Shown piece after piece: positions 17,118 through 25,320 of a DNA stretch of 64,000 nt. The translations under genes and the position numbers were made by a program. Under the pieces are notes generated by a model. That model searched no databases and had not been told where the DNA came from. It saw nothing but the letters and a program-made list of their open reading frames with translations. Each line of letters begins with the position of its first letter. Positions within the stretch are counted from its first letter, which is position 1. The stretch comes from Rhodospirillaceae bacterium (GTDB lineage Bacteria; Pseudomonadota; Alphaproteobacteria; Rhodospirillales; Rhodospirillaceae). The DNA lies in the NCBI GenBank assembly GCA_029243545.1, contig JAQWRV010000002.1, forward strand, positions 1 to 64,000, written 5' to 3'.

Positions 17118-18115
17118 TTTGCAAACACGCTCTTTGCTTCCAGCACCGCATCGTAAAGTGCTTGCGCTTCCCCACCAATACTCTCGATCAACGTTGCGTG
17201 GCTACCTTCTGTCGCGGCCATCCATACGGCGCGCTGATCCGCTGGTTGGCTGTGGACAGTGACACCGCGCGCTTCGACCCGGGCGAGGTCGTCCAGCACC
17301 CAGGCGCGCAGGATAGAACGGATGACGTCCACGGGCGGCACGGAGTCCGACAGTATTTTGCGATGGTCTTCGGACAAGGCGTCAAACCACGGCTTGCTGG
17401 CGGCGGTGACCCCAACCGAATAAGCATGGCGGGTCAGAGTCAGCGCCGGCGCTTCGGAATCCAGTCCGGCAACAGCGTAGATCATGGTCCCTGTTTCGCC
17501 GCCAGAAATGAGCCCGGTTTGTAAACCGGTGAACACGTCGGAGAACGGCAGCTGGATCATGTCGGCGCCGATGGACCGGAGAAACGACTGGGAGGCCGGC
17601 GATTGTAAGGCCCGCATGCGCACATCGTGCGTATCCTCAGGCGTGTTAAATACGGTATCGCCGTAGAGGTTGAACCAACCTTCATCACTGAAGGCGATGA
17701 GGTGCAGACCCTTCTCTGCCAGCAGGTCTTCAAAAAGCGGCGCCATATGAACATCGAGCACGTAGTCCACTTCCGCCTGGGAGCTAAACAAATAAGGCGT
17801 ACGCAGGATGTCAAACTCGGGCACGGCGGCAGTGATCCCGCTGGCGGTAAAGGCCGCCATCTGCACCCGCCCCCGGCGCACGGCCCGCATCAGCGCTTCT
17901 TCTGGGCCGGTCTCGCCACGAATAAGCATTTTGATGCCGAGGCCAGGAACGTTTCTGGCGGCAAAGTTTTCAGAAAATTTTTGCCAGTATTGATCAAACG
18001 GATCACCGGCAAAGGTCAACGCACCAATGGTGACGATTTCAGTTTCTTGCGCTGCCGGTTGCGTCAAAGGAACCATCGACAGTGCAAAGACGGCAGACAA
18101 GAACAAGTACTTCAC
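17102..18115 (-). CDS. TRAP transporter solute-binding protein, DctP family (copy 1)
   Basis: A 337-residue periplasmic binding protein with a Sec signal peptide of about 22 residues (MKYLFLSAVFALSMVPL opening). The ligand-binding part contains VRMRALQSPASQSFLRSIGA, where the second Arg corresponds to the carboxylate-binding Arg of DctP proteins, and VFTGLQTGLISGGE, matching the family's ALQTG-DGxE signature. No DctQ or DctM membrane genes are in the window. The start overlaps the stop of the upstream alpha/beta hydrolase gene by four bases (ATGA). The protein at 45571-46575 is a paralogue sitting in the same gene order. The ligand is probably a small organic acid. Confidence 0.88.
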   Translation of the reverse strand: MKYLFLSAVFALSMVPLTQPAAQETEIVTIGALTFAGDPFDQYWQKFSENFAARNVPGLGIKMLIRGETGPEEALMRAVRRGRVQMAAFTASGITAAVPEFDILRTPYLFSSQAEVDYVLDVHMAPLFEDLLAEKGLHLIAFSDEGWFNLYGDTVFNTPEDTHDVRMRALQSPASQSFLRSIGADMIQLPFSDVFTGLQTGLISGGETGTMIYAVAGLDSEAPALTLTRHAYSVGVTAASKPWFDALSEDHRKILSDSVPPVDVIRSILRAWVLDDLARVEARGVTVHSQPADQRAVWMAATEGSHATLIESIGGEAQALYDAVLEAKSVFANQISR

Positions 18116-18945
18116 GCTGTTCCGTCTTCAACCGATGAAATAAAGCGGTGCACCACATCGACGAACTGATCCGGTTCTTCGTCGGTGACATCAACGCCGA
18201 CCCAATCCATGTGTTCCCATTTCGCATTGGGGAAATAGGGTACAGCATCGCGGCTTTCGTTGTAGATGTGATCACGCGGGCCAGCGAACATAAGCACCGG
18301 GCATGAAATGCGCGCCGCCAACTCTTTGTGATCGGCGCTGCCAATGATGTGATAGGCGTAGTACCAAGTCGGGCCAGCCTGGAGCAATGCAATCATCGTG
18401 CGCAGGCCCATAGCTTCCGTGAAACGATTCTCAGAAGGGTCTTCGAGTTCGCGGCCACTCATCTCCCAGCGGCGGGTCCAGTGGTGTTTGACGATGTCAC
18501 CCTCTGGGTCGAACACCCGGGGTTTGGCGTTTACCATGTCATTAGCCCAGTCCGTACCTTTGATGTCGGTCCAGCCATAAACCATGAAGGATTTCACGTC
18601 TTGCGGATATTCAGCCGCCATAAAACCGGCAACTGTCCCGCCGAAGTGGTGTCCAAGAAGGTGATAAGAGGTGAAACCGAATGCCGTGGCCGCTTCGTGA
18701 GTCCAAGCGGCGAACTCTTCTCCTGATGGCTGATGCTGCGGCTTGGCGGAATTGCCCTGCCCCGGCACATCAATGGCGACAACGCGGTAGCCTTTGGCCG
18801 CGAAAACCGGCAACACCGGTTCGTACATGGTCGCCGCATCGGAGGTTTGATGCAGTAGAACCAAGGGAACGCCGCCCTCCGGCCCGGCCGTAAGACCGTG
18901 AACCTGGCCGATGGCCGTATCGACGTAATGTTTGCGTATGGTCAT
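18112..18945 (-). CDS. Alpha/beta hydrolase-fold protein with His at the nucleophile elbow (copy 1)
   Basis: The 277-residue protein has a clear alpha/beta hydrolase fold: LVLLHQTSDAATMY for the oxyanion strand and loop, VVAIDVPGQGNS, and LLGHHFGGTVAGF for the nucleophile elbow. In the elbow the expected Gly-x-Ser-x-Gly reads Gly98-His-His100-Phe-Gly102; the codon at 18646-18648 is CAC. The acid position is probably the Asp in FAGPRDHIY. The region that normally supplies the catalytic His (near DWVGVDVTDEEPDQFV) has none. It is therefore not a standard serine hydrolase. No signal peptide is visible, unlike the paralogue at 44669. It is the first gene of a hydrolase-binding protein pair. Confidence 0.85.
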   Translation of the reverse strand: MTIRKHYVDTAIGQVHGLTAGPEGGVPLVLLHQTSDAATMYEPVLPVFAAKGYRVVAIDVPGQGNSAKPQHQPSGEEFAAWTHEAATAFGFTSYHLLGHHFGGTVAGFMAAEYPQDVKSFMVYGWTDIKGTDWANDMVNAKPRVFDPEGDIVKHHWTRRWEMSGRELEDPSENRFTEAMGLRTMIALLQAGPTWYYAYHIIGSADHKELAARISCPVLMFAGPRDHIYNESRDAVPYFPNAKWEHMDWVGVDVTDEEPDQFVDVVHRFISSVEDGTA

Positions 18946-19001
18946 GGATACCTCAGCACTTGGCTATGAAATTAAACTACAGCGCACCTGGTCCCTTCAG
19001 G

Positions 19002-19378
19002 TCAAATCGGCGGGTTTTCCAGAAAACCTGGATGATTTGCATCTACCCAGGCTTTCATATCCACGGCGGCGTCAGCTGGGCCGCGCTCCAGCTTCTGACC
19101 ATAGGTCTGCCATGCCAAAATGCCTTTGTAATTATCGCACCCCATCCACAGCCGAAAATTTCCAGGGTTCTGATAGTTCATGTTGCACGGGCGAAACGCT
19201 GCATTGTCATCGGCCATGCTCGCCCGGTCCGCTGTAAACACAGTCAGCGACGACCCCGTCCTGATTTCACCTGGGTTCTTGCCATGTGATTTCACCACGA
19301 AGTTTTCCTGGAGATAGACATTCTCGCCCACGACCTGGGGATCGCTGATGCCAAGGCTGTACGACGAGAGATGGCCAT
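19002..19378 (-). pseudogene. Frameshifted remnant of a small Tat-signal protein
   Basis: An ATG at 19378 with GGAAAG upstream begins MAISRRTALASA, a twin-arginine start, but this frame soon runs into unrelated sequence. Another frame opens right after a TAA and carries the rest, about 120 residues ending GFLENPPI, with no good start of its own (only a GTG at 19331). The two parts together look like a small exported protein that lost its signal-peptide link by a frameshift or deletion. The C-terminal part, with FRPCNMNYQNPGNFRLWMGC, is not recognised. Alternatively the GTG is a real start and the protein is a 109-residue hypothetical. Confidence 0.4.
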
Positions 19379-19388
19379 GGCGCTTTCC

Positions 19389-19901
19389 TTACTGCTCAGG
19401 TGTGGTTTCAGTGCCCAACACCTCGAGTTCCTCAGTGTTACCCCACATGGGGCCATCTTGAGCAAAGCCAATGACATTGCCGTCTGGATCGCCGATGTAA
19501 ACTAACGGTATGTTGGCAGGGCTATCGTAAGGTTCAATGAAAGAGGCGCCCTTGGCTTCAGCCCGTGCAACGACTTCTGCCACATTGTCAGTGCCAAAAA
19601 TAACCATGGCTGGAGCTTGATCCCGCGATGTGCGCGGCGGATTCTTTGGCGCATCAGGGTCAAGATGCCCCAATTCAATGGCAGCGCCACCGCCAGCACG
19701 CAAACCGATAATACGTTCAGAGCTGGCCCATTCCTGAAAACCGAGGGCGCGATAGAAGGCTTCCAGCCGGTCGCGGTCATGAGAGCGGATCACCACCCAG
19801 CCAATGCCTTTCATTCGCGGTGTATCGGCGGCGAAGGCTGGTGTTTCTGGAAGCGTTGATAGTGTTAATGCAACCGCGACTACTGAAGAAATTCTAATCA
19901 T
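19389..19901 (-). CDS. Exported VOC/glyoxalase-fold protein
   Basis: A protein of 170 residues with a Sec signal peptide (MIRISSVVAVALTLSTLP) and one vicinal oxygen chelate domain. The VOC parts are GWVVIRSHDRDRLEAFYRAL, AIELGHLDPDAP and VYIGDPDGNVIGFAQ. Metal ligands of the family may be the His in IELGHLD and a residue in the DPDGN strand. The ATG at 19901 overlaps the stop of the upstream DUF3500 gene by eight bases, which favours it over a start 47 codons further upstream that would precede the signal peptide. VOC proteins are normally cytoplasmic; export is unusual. Function unknown. Confidence 0.85.
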   Translation of the reverse strand: MIRISSVVAVALTLSTLPETPAFAADTPRMKGIGWVVIRSHDRDRLEAFYRALGFQEWASSERIIGLRAGGGAAIELGHLDPDAPKNPPRTSRDQAPAMVIFGTDNVAEVVARAEAKGASFIEPYDSPANIPLVYIGDPDGNVIGFAQDGPMWGNTEELEVLGTETTPEQ

Positions 19902-20967
19902 CGCTATGACTTTCCTCGTAATGACGGCGTAAGAGATCAGCTCCGTAATCCTGGCCGGGCTGCCGCATAACCGTGTGAATGTGAGAGGCGTCGGGCTCAC
20001 GGATGCCTTCACGGACGCGGACAAGGTTAAGCGTGTGATCAAACTCGATTAGTATCGATGGACTGTGGATACGGTAGTAGAATGCGTCGCCCTGTGACGT
20101 GCCACCCATCCAGGAAAAATGCAAAGCTGCCGGACCGTCGACAGCGATACGCTTGAGCAACGGAACGGCCGCTTCCGGTTCCATGTTGTTCACGTACTCT
20201 TCGATGAGTAACTGAAGATGGGCACGTTGATTTGCGGTCATCTCAGAAGCCGGCAGGCCAATAAATTCCGTCAGTGCGTCACCCCGCTCCGGCCTGGTGA
20301 AGATTTCATCGGGCACTTTATCATCGATCACTGCGCAGGCGCGTTGTGATGCATTAAAACTGCTGACCAAAGCGATGGCTTTGTCTTCCTCTTCGCCAAG
20401 CAGACGCCACCCGGCATAAGGACCGTCGGGTATCTCATTGGGCTGGACGCCAACAAACGCAGGCGTGACCTCTATGGTGCCATTGGCGGCGGTGAAATTG
20501 AGTCCGAGATGATGGCCGTCCAACTGCCAGCCCCAGGGTGCACCGCCAGCAGGGTCACCAAAAATACCAAGCCAGTAATAGCCCGAACCAAAATCAAATC
20601 CAGGAGGGAGTGTCGAGGGATCTTCGATCTTTGACCACAAGTAGTCGTCAACACGCATGATACCAGTCACCTTTTGATACCCCTGGCTGGATAGGCCGCA
20701 TTGCACCAGACGATGGCCGAGCTTGCGCTGGTCCTCGGTCATATCACCGAACGTCAGACCTTCGTCACGGAAGCGGGAGCCCGGCAGGTTAGTCCACTTT
20801 TTACGGCCCTCATGATCAAACGGACGCACGGCTTCGGTGCGCTGTTCTGCGTTGAGAGATGCTAGAAAGGCGTTCGCTGCCGCGGTGCATGTTTCAGCAA
20901 CAGGCGCCGCATTGGCAGGCCCATTCATAACCATAGCCACCAACCCAATCAGCAGTGAAGTGCGCAT
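19894..20967 (-). CDS. DUF3500 domain secreted protein
   Basis: The 357-residue protein has a Sec signal peptide (MRTSLLIGLVAMVMNGPANA) and matches DUF3500, a family of uncharacterised exported proteins. Recognisable stretches are AFLASLNAEQRTEAVRPF, YYWLGIFGDPAGGAPWGWQ, DGHHLGLNFT and the closing HTVMRQPGQDYGADLLRRHY. The HH and the GWQ-DGHH segment suggest a metal or ligand site, which is only inference. It is translationally coupled to the VOC gene downstream and lies 24 bases downstream of the amidohydrolase gene, so three genes probably form one unit. Confidence 0.85.
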   Translation of the reverse strand: MRTSLLIGLVAMVMNGPANAAPVAETCTAAANAFLASLNAEQRTEAVRPFDHEGRKKWTNLPGSRFRDEGLTFGDMTEDQRKLGHRLVQCGLSSQGYQKVTGIMRVDDYLWSKIEDPSTLPPGFDFGSGYYWLGIFGDPAGGAPWGWQLDGHHLGLNFTAANGTIEVTPAFVGVQPNEIPDGPYAGWRLLGEEEDKAIALVSSFNASQRACAVIDDKVPDEIFTRPERGDALTEFIGLPASEMTANQRAHLQLLIEEYVNNMEPEAAVPLLKRIAVDGPAALHFSWMGGTSQGDAFYYRIHSPSILIEFDHTLNLVRVREGIREPDASHIHTVMRQPGQDYGADLLRRHYEESHSDD

Positions 20968-20991
20968 TGCAACCTCCCAGTGATATGTTTC

Positions 20992-22494
20992 TTATCTTTC
21001 TTCTTGCGCCCGGAACCGGAGAAACTCGCGGCGGTTTTTCGGTCCATACGTGAGATAACTCGGGTCTTTATTCTCGGCGTATTCCTCTTTGGCTTTTTCC
21101 ACCGGATCCACCTTGGTGGTTTTGCGCACCTCATCTGGAGACAGCCCATAGGCCGCCGCGCTATTGAGGCCAAAGACCTTGGCGCGAATTTCCGGGGTAA
21201 TTTCCGGATAACCGTATTTTTCCTGGAACTCGTCAGAAATCTGGAACGCCCGGAAGGCCATGATCTGGTCCTGCGGGGAACCGTACCAAATGGAGTCTGT
21301 GCCCCACTGCACCCGGTCGACACCAACGTACTTAAGCAGCTTACCCATGACATGCGCGGCTTGATCGGAATCACGCATGAGATAACGCCAGGTGCTGCCT
21401 ATTTCGGCGTAGATGTTGGACGGCTTATCGGGGCTGTACCCGTTGTCCATCATCGAATTGATGAGATCATCAACACCGGAGCCAGAGTCTCTTGAATAGG
21501 GTCCTTCAGGTACGCGCATATCATAACCAGCATGGTAAATCATGAACGTAATGTCGGGATTCTGACGCCCCGCCGGACCCACATCGCGCGAGCTGGAATA
21601 CTTCAAGTTCTCTTTGTATTGCAGAAACGGCAAACCTTTATGAACCGCTATGCGCTTGTTACCCGTCTTGCGCACTTTATCAATAAAGAGCTGGCCGAGA
21701 TCATCATCGAGGAAAAATCCCGTGTCGTTGGGGCCGTGTTGGGTATACGTCTTCCATGCCGCGACCGGCCAACTGGCCGCGGTTTCATCCATGATCTCCA
21801 GGTCTCCCGGATACGTGGGCATACAGCGGCCATGGACCATTAGACGTTGGGTGGTCCCAAGGGCTTCGACAATGCGGATCGTCTCCGCCCCTTCTGAATA
21901 TTTTGGCAACATTTGATTTTTGGGCGCAGGACCGAAAGACAACACAGCGATATCCGTGTCGCTGTCCATGAACACTTCTTTGACGTAGGCCTCACCCGTC
22001 AAACAATGGATATGCCCGTTCTCTGGGTCATCGCCGCCGTACTCACAGCCCACTTGCGGGGCAAAGAACTTATAATTGTGACGCGCTGGATAAAGCGGCG
22101 CACCTTCGACCCAGGATTCGATGTTGCCAACGTGATGGCCCTGGATGTCAAAAATAAATTCGTCGCCGTCGAGGGCATCTTTTGCGGCAGCCTCGTCGAA
22201 GCGCGCTTCCCATGGCAGTACATATGAACTGCCACGCTTGCCAGTCGCCGCATTGGCTTCATTGATCGCGTGCAACGTGGTTGCGGCACCGGCAGTTGAG
22301 ACAAGAAAATTCCGCCGGCTGTGACCGGTCTTGCGGGCATTGGCATCGCAATTTTCCAACGCCATGCGGTTGGCTTTGATGTTGGCTTCCGACAACGGCC
22401 GCGGCATGAATTCGCCGTTAGAGGTGGTATCGATCTTGATCGGCAAGCGCGTGCCATCGGGATCATTGGTGTAGGTTTTGCTTCTCTTGGACAT
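20992..22494 (-). CDS. Tat-exported amidohydrolase (amidohydrolase 2 family)
   Basis: A 500-residue metal-dependent hydrolase or decarboxylase of the Amidohydrolase_2 group. The Tat motif SRRNFL sits at residues 59-64, after an unusually long n-region of about 57 residues that this subfamily often shows. Likely metal-site residues are in FDIQGHHVGN, MVHGRCMPTYP, IAVHKGLPF, MIYHAGYDMRVPEG and the Asp in QWGTDSIWYGSP. The start MSKRSKTYTNDPDG is the family's typical opening. It is the first gene of a run with DUF3500 and VOC genes, and the family 5 binding protein gene lies 70 bases upstream on the same strand. Substrate unknown. Confidence 0.85.
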   Translation of the reverse strand: MSKRSKTYTNDPDGTRLPIKIDTTSNGEFMPRPLSEANIKANRMALENCDANARKTGHSRRNFLVSTAGAATTLHAINEANAATGKRGSSYVLPWEARFDEAAAKDALDGDEFIFDIQGHHVGNIESWVEGAPLYPARHNYKFFAPQVGCEYGGDDPENGHIHCLTGEAYVKEVFMDSDTDIAVLSFGPAPKNQMLPKYSEGAETIRIVEALGTTQRLMVHGRCMPTYPGDLEIMDETAASWPVAAWKTYTQHGPNDTGFFLDDDLGQLFIDKVRKTGNKRIAVHKGLPFLQYKENLKYSSSRDVGPAGRQNPDITFMIYHAGYDMRVPEGPYSRDSGSGVDDLINSMMDNGYSPDKPSNIYAEIGSTWRYLMRDSDQAAHVMGKLLKYVGVDRVQWGTDSIWYGSPQDQIMAFRAFQISDEFQEKYGYPEITPEIRAKVFGLNSAAAYGLSPDEVRKTTKVDPVEKAKEEYAENKDPSYLTYGPKNRREFLRFRAQEER

Positions 22495-22563
22495 GATCAG
22501 ACCCTCCGTTACTGATTCTGGCTATGCTAGCGCCGGACGCCGAACCAGCGCCAGTATAAGGCC

Positions 22564-24063
22564 TTACTCCACAGTCATCTTATCGTAGTTCAACCCCCTG
22601 TCGGTTATGATGATGTTCTTAATCTCCTGCTTGGCCACAACCGTATTCGCGTGACTAATGAGGAATATGGACGGCGCCAAATCATGCATGTCCGCCATGA
22701 TGTTTTGCAGAGCACGATCGCGAGCGACGGGGTCGAACATGCTTCCGGTGGCTTCAATGGCTGGGACCATAGACGGTTCACAAAAATAAGGATTGGGTTT
22801 GAGGCATGAATACTGCTCCAAGGCGCGGATAGTATCGCGATACGCCCCAGCGTTCCACACCACTGACAGCACTTCCGTATCGCCCCAATCACTGGAAAAG
22901 TACTTCTGCAGCCATAGTGAGGCGACCACCGCCCTGACATCGAGGGTGACGCCAACGCGGGCAAGGTCCTGTGCTGCCTTTTCGTAAATGACCTGGGCCT
23001 GGCCAATTTCGACTTCCGCATCCAACTGGAATCCGTCGGCATAGCCTGCTTCCTTGAGCAGAGCGCGAGCACGAATGGGGTCATAGGGATAGGGTTTTAT
23101 GTCGGGATTGTAGCCCGCGGTGCCGGCGACAGCGCCCTGTCCGACAGGAGCCACCTCACCGTAATAGAACGCTGAAGCAATGGCTTCTTTATCGACGGCA
23201 TAATTGAGGGCTTGGCGCACACGGATATCGCGCAACGGCGATTCTTCATCGCCAAGATTGGGCAAAGCGAGCGCTCTAATCTGCGGTACTTCCTGAATGA
23301 TCACCTGAAAACCGGCGGCGCGCAGAAACTGAATATCATCGAACGCAACTTGGACCGTGATATCGATCTCGTCTGATTCCAAAGCCTGACGGCGGACGAT
23401 GGAGTCTCGGAGTGGATAGATCATATCGAGATGATCAAAATGAACAGGCGCTCGCCAGCTCGTGGTGTTGGCATAAAGCTGACTGCGGCCATTGTCCTCG
23501 CCCCAGTTTTCAATGGTGTAGGACCCGGTGCCGATGGGGGACAAAGCAAACTGCTGGGGACCGAGATCGTTCCACGCCTTGGGCGGCACCATCATGATCA
23601 AGCTCACGCGCTTAGGCAGAATGGCATCGGGCGCGCGGGTCACGACCTCCAACGTCAGGTCGTCAATTACGTGAACACCGGATACGGCCTTAAGTTCGCT
23701 GGCCATCATGGTCGTTTTTCCATCTGGGCCGATTAACCATTGTATAACCTGCGCGGCGGCATCCGCATTAAAGGGTTCGCCGTTGGAAAATGTTACATCC
23801 GGCCGAAGACGAAAAACCCATGTTGTGTCGGATGTGGCTTCCCATGATAACGCCAATTCGGGAATCACTTGGCCGTTGGAATTAATCCGGGTCAGAGCAT
23901 CAAAGATGGTGGACGGGATTTGAGTCACCGACGAAACCAGCGACATATAGGGATTGCCCATCGGGCTGGTTTTGGCCGGCACACCTACACGCAGAGTCTC
24001 GGCGGAAACTGGCCAAAATACCAACAACGTCCACAGTACGGTAACGATAAATGTGCGACTCAT
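22564..24063 (-). CDS. Family 5 extracellular solute-binding protein (ABC type)
   Basis: An ABC-type periplasmic binding protein of about 499 residues related to the one at 8447-9967. The ATG at 24063 gives a good signal peptide (MSRTFIVTVLWTLLVFW...SAE); the frame is open upstream to 24177, but that part would precede the signal. Family marks are LSPIGTGSYTIENWG, PLRDIRVRQALNYAVDKE and YNPDIKPYPYDPIRARALL. No permease gene follows: the amidohydrolase gene lies 70 bases downstream on the same strand. The start is 81 bases from the divergent nitrilase gene, whose product may act on the same compound. Ligand unknown. Confidence 0.9.
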   Translation of the reverse strand: MSRTFIVTVLWTLLVFWPVSAETLRVGVPAKTSPMGNPYMSLVSSVTQIPSTIFDALTRINSNGQVIPELALSWEATSDTTWVFRLRPDVTFSNGEPFNADAAAQVIQWLIGPDGKTTMMASELKAVSGVHVIDDLTLEVVTRAPDAILPKRVSLIMMVPPKAWNDLGPQQFALSPIGTGSYTIENWGEDNGRSQLYANTTSWRAPVHFDHLDMIYPLRDSIVRRQALESDEIDITVQVAFDDIQFLRAAGFQVIIQEVPQIRALALPNLGDEESPLRDIRVRQALNYAVDKEAIASAFYYGEVAPVGQGAVAGTAGYNPDIKPYPYDPIRARALLKEAGYADGFQLDAEVEIGQAQVIYEKAAQDLARVGVTLDVRAVVASLWLQKYFSSDWGDTEVLSVVWNAGAYRDTIRALEQYSCLKPNPYFCEPSMVPAIEATGSMFDPVARDRALQNIMADMHDLAPSIFLISHANTVVAKQEIKNIIITDRGLNYDKMTVE

Positions 24064-24144
24064 CTTGTCTTGTGCCCTCTCGGCTTGCCCGTCACCATGG
24101 TCAAACACATAAGTGTAGGACTTACACGAAGGAAACACCAAGTC

Positions 24145-25218
24145 ATGGTTCCCATATTTACAGCGGCCGCAGTCCAAACAAACGTCTGGCCTGTTTACCC
24201 CTCTCGCTCTGGCGAAGCGGTGATGGAAAACAAAGAAAAAAATATCACCCGGGCTATAGATTTGATTCTTAGGCTTGCGGAATGGAATCCGGCCAAGATC
24301 TACGTCCTACCCGAATTCTTCATGACCGGGGCTGGTGGCGTCGGCCGGGCTGAGAAAGACCGCGAGAAAATATGCGTCCGCTTTCCAGGGCCGGAAATGG
24401 AACGCTTCGGAGAAGCCGCCAAACAGGCCAACGCCTATATCGCCGGTATGGTTTGGGAAGTCATGGACGACTGGCCGGGCCGATACTGGAATACGGCGTT
24501 CATTATGGCGCCCTCAGGCGAATGCGTACTGAAGTATCACAAACACTATGACCCAACCGGCAAAACGAAGCCGGGTGACGTGCTGGACGAATATGTGGAT
24601 CGCTACGGCGAAGACCAACTGTTCCCAGTGGTCGACACACCATACGGCAAGCTCGCCTGCCTCACCTGCTACGATATCAACTTTCCGGAAATGTCGCGCA
24701 GTCTGGCCCTGAACGGTGCAGAAATATTGCTGCACCCCACGTCCGAAGGACGCGCGCCATTCATGCTGGAAGATGTGGGTGGCTGGGAAATCGGCAAACG
24801 CAGCCGGGCTTATGAAAACCTTTGTTATCTCATCTCCGCCAACCAAGGACAGTTCTTGGGCTCTGACTTCCCGACCGACCGCATGCGCGGACGCTCGCAG
24901 ATCATCGACTTTACAGGGCGTGTCATGAACATCGCGGAGACTACAGGCGAAGTCATTGTTCAAGTCGACATTGAACTGGAGCGGCAGCGCCAGAAACGCA
25001 GTCAGATGCAGATGAACTTTCTAGCTCAAGTCCAAACCGAACTGCACGCCCGCCAATACGCGCGCAAAACCATGTGGCCGGCGCGGATGTGGGCCGACGA
25101 ACCACCGCAAGGCGACCTCGGCAACATCAAGAAAGGCCGTGAGATTATCCAGCGGCTGATTAAGGATGGCACGATTACACCGCCCGGCGAACATATGGAT
25201 AAGGATAGTTACGTTTAA
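24145..25218 (+). CDS. Carbon-nitrogen hydrolase (nitrilase superfamily), intact triad
   Basis: A 357-residue enzyme of the nitrilase/amidase superfamily, which hydrolyses nitriles or amides. The Glu-Lys-Cys triad is complete: Glu57 in YVLPEFFMTG, Lys133 in LKYHKHYDP and Cys175 in CLTCYDINFPE. I use the ATG at 24145, preceded by an AGGAAA ribosome site; the longer open frame upstream overlaps the divergent binding protein gene and is not plausible. There is no signal peptide. A second nitrilase homologue follows about 100 bases downstream. The nearest functional type is unclear: the size and the GGWEIGKRSRAYENLCYLISANQG region fit aliphatic amidases or N-carbamoyl-type enzymes. Confidence 0.9.
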   Translation: MVPIFTAAAVQTNVWPVYPSRSGEAVMENKEKNITRAIDLILRLAEWNPAKIYVLPEFFMTGAGGVGRAEKDREKICVRFPGPEMERFGEAAKQANAYIAGMVWEVMDDWPGRYWNTAFIMAPSGECVLKYHKHYDPTGKTKPGDVLDEYVDRYGEDQLFPVVDTPYGKLACLTCYDINFPEMSRSLALNGAEILLHPTSEGRAPFMLEDVGGWEIGKRSRAYENLCYLISANQGQFLGSDFPTDRMRGRSQIIDFTGRVMNIAETTGEVIVQVDIELERQRQKRSQMQMNFLAQVQTELHARQYARKTMWPARMWADEPPQGDLGNIKKGREIIQRLIKDGTITPPGEHMDKDSYV

Positions 25219-25320
25219 CCCTCACCGATTATTGCGGTAGGACTTATGGGGGACTCAGCCCAAGAAATAAGAAAGACTGTCCCCTCTTATTCAATCACCA
25301 CCCGTTGCAGAGGCTAGCCC

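Noticed and set aside
25248-25284. GGGGAC/GTCCCC inverted repeat between the nitrilase genes
   Set aside because: Loop of over 20 bases and no T-run; the downstream gene is more likely co-transcribed than terminated.
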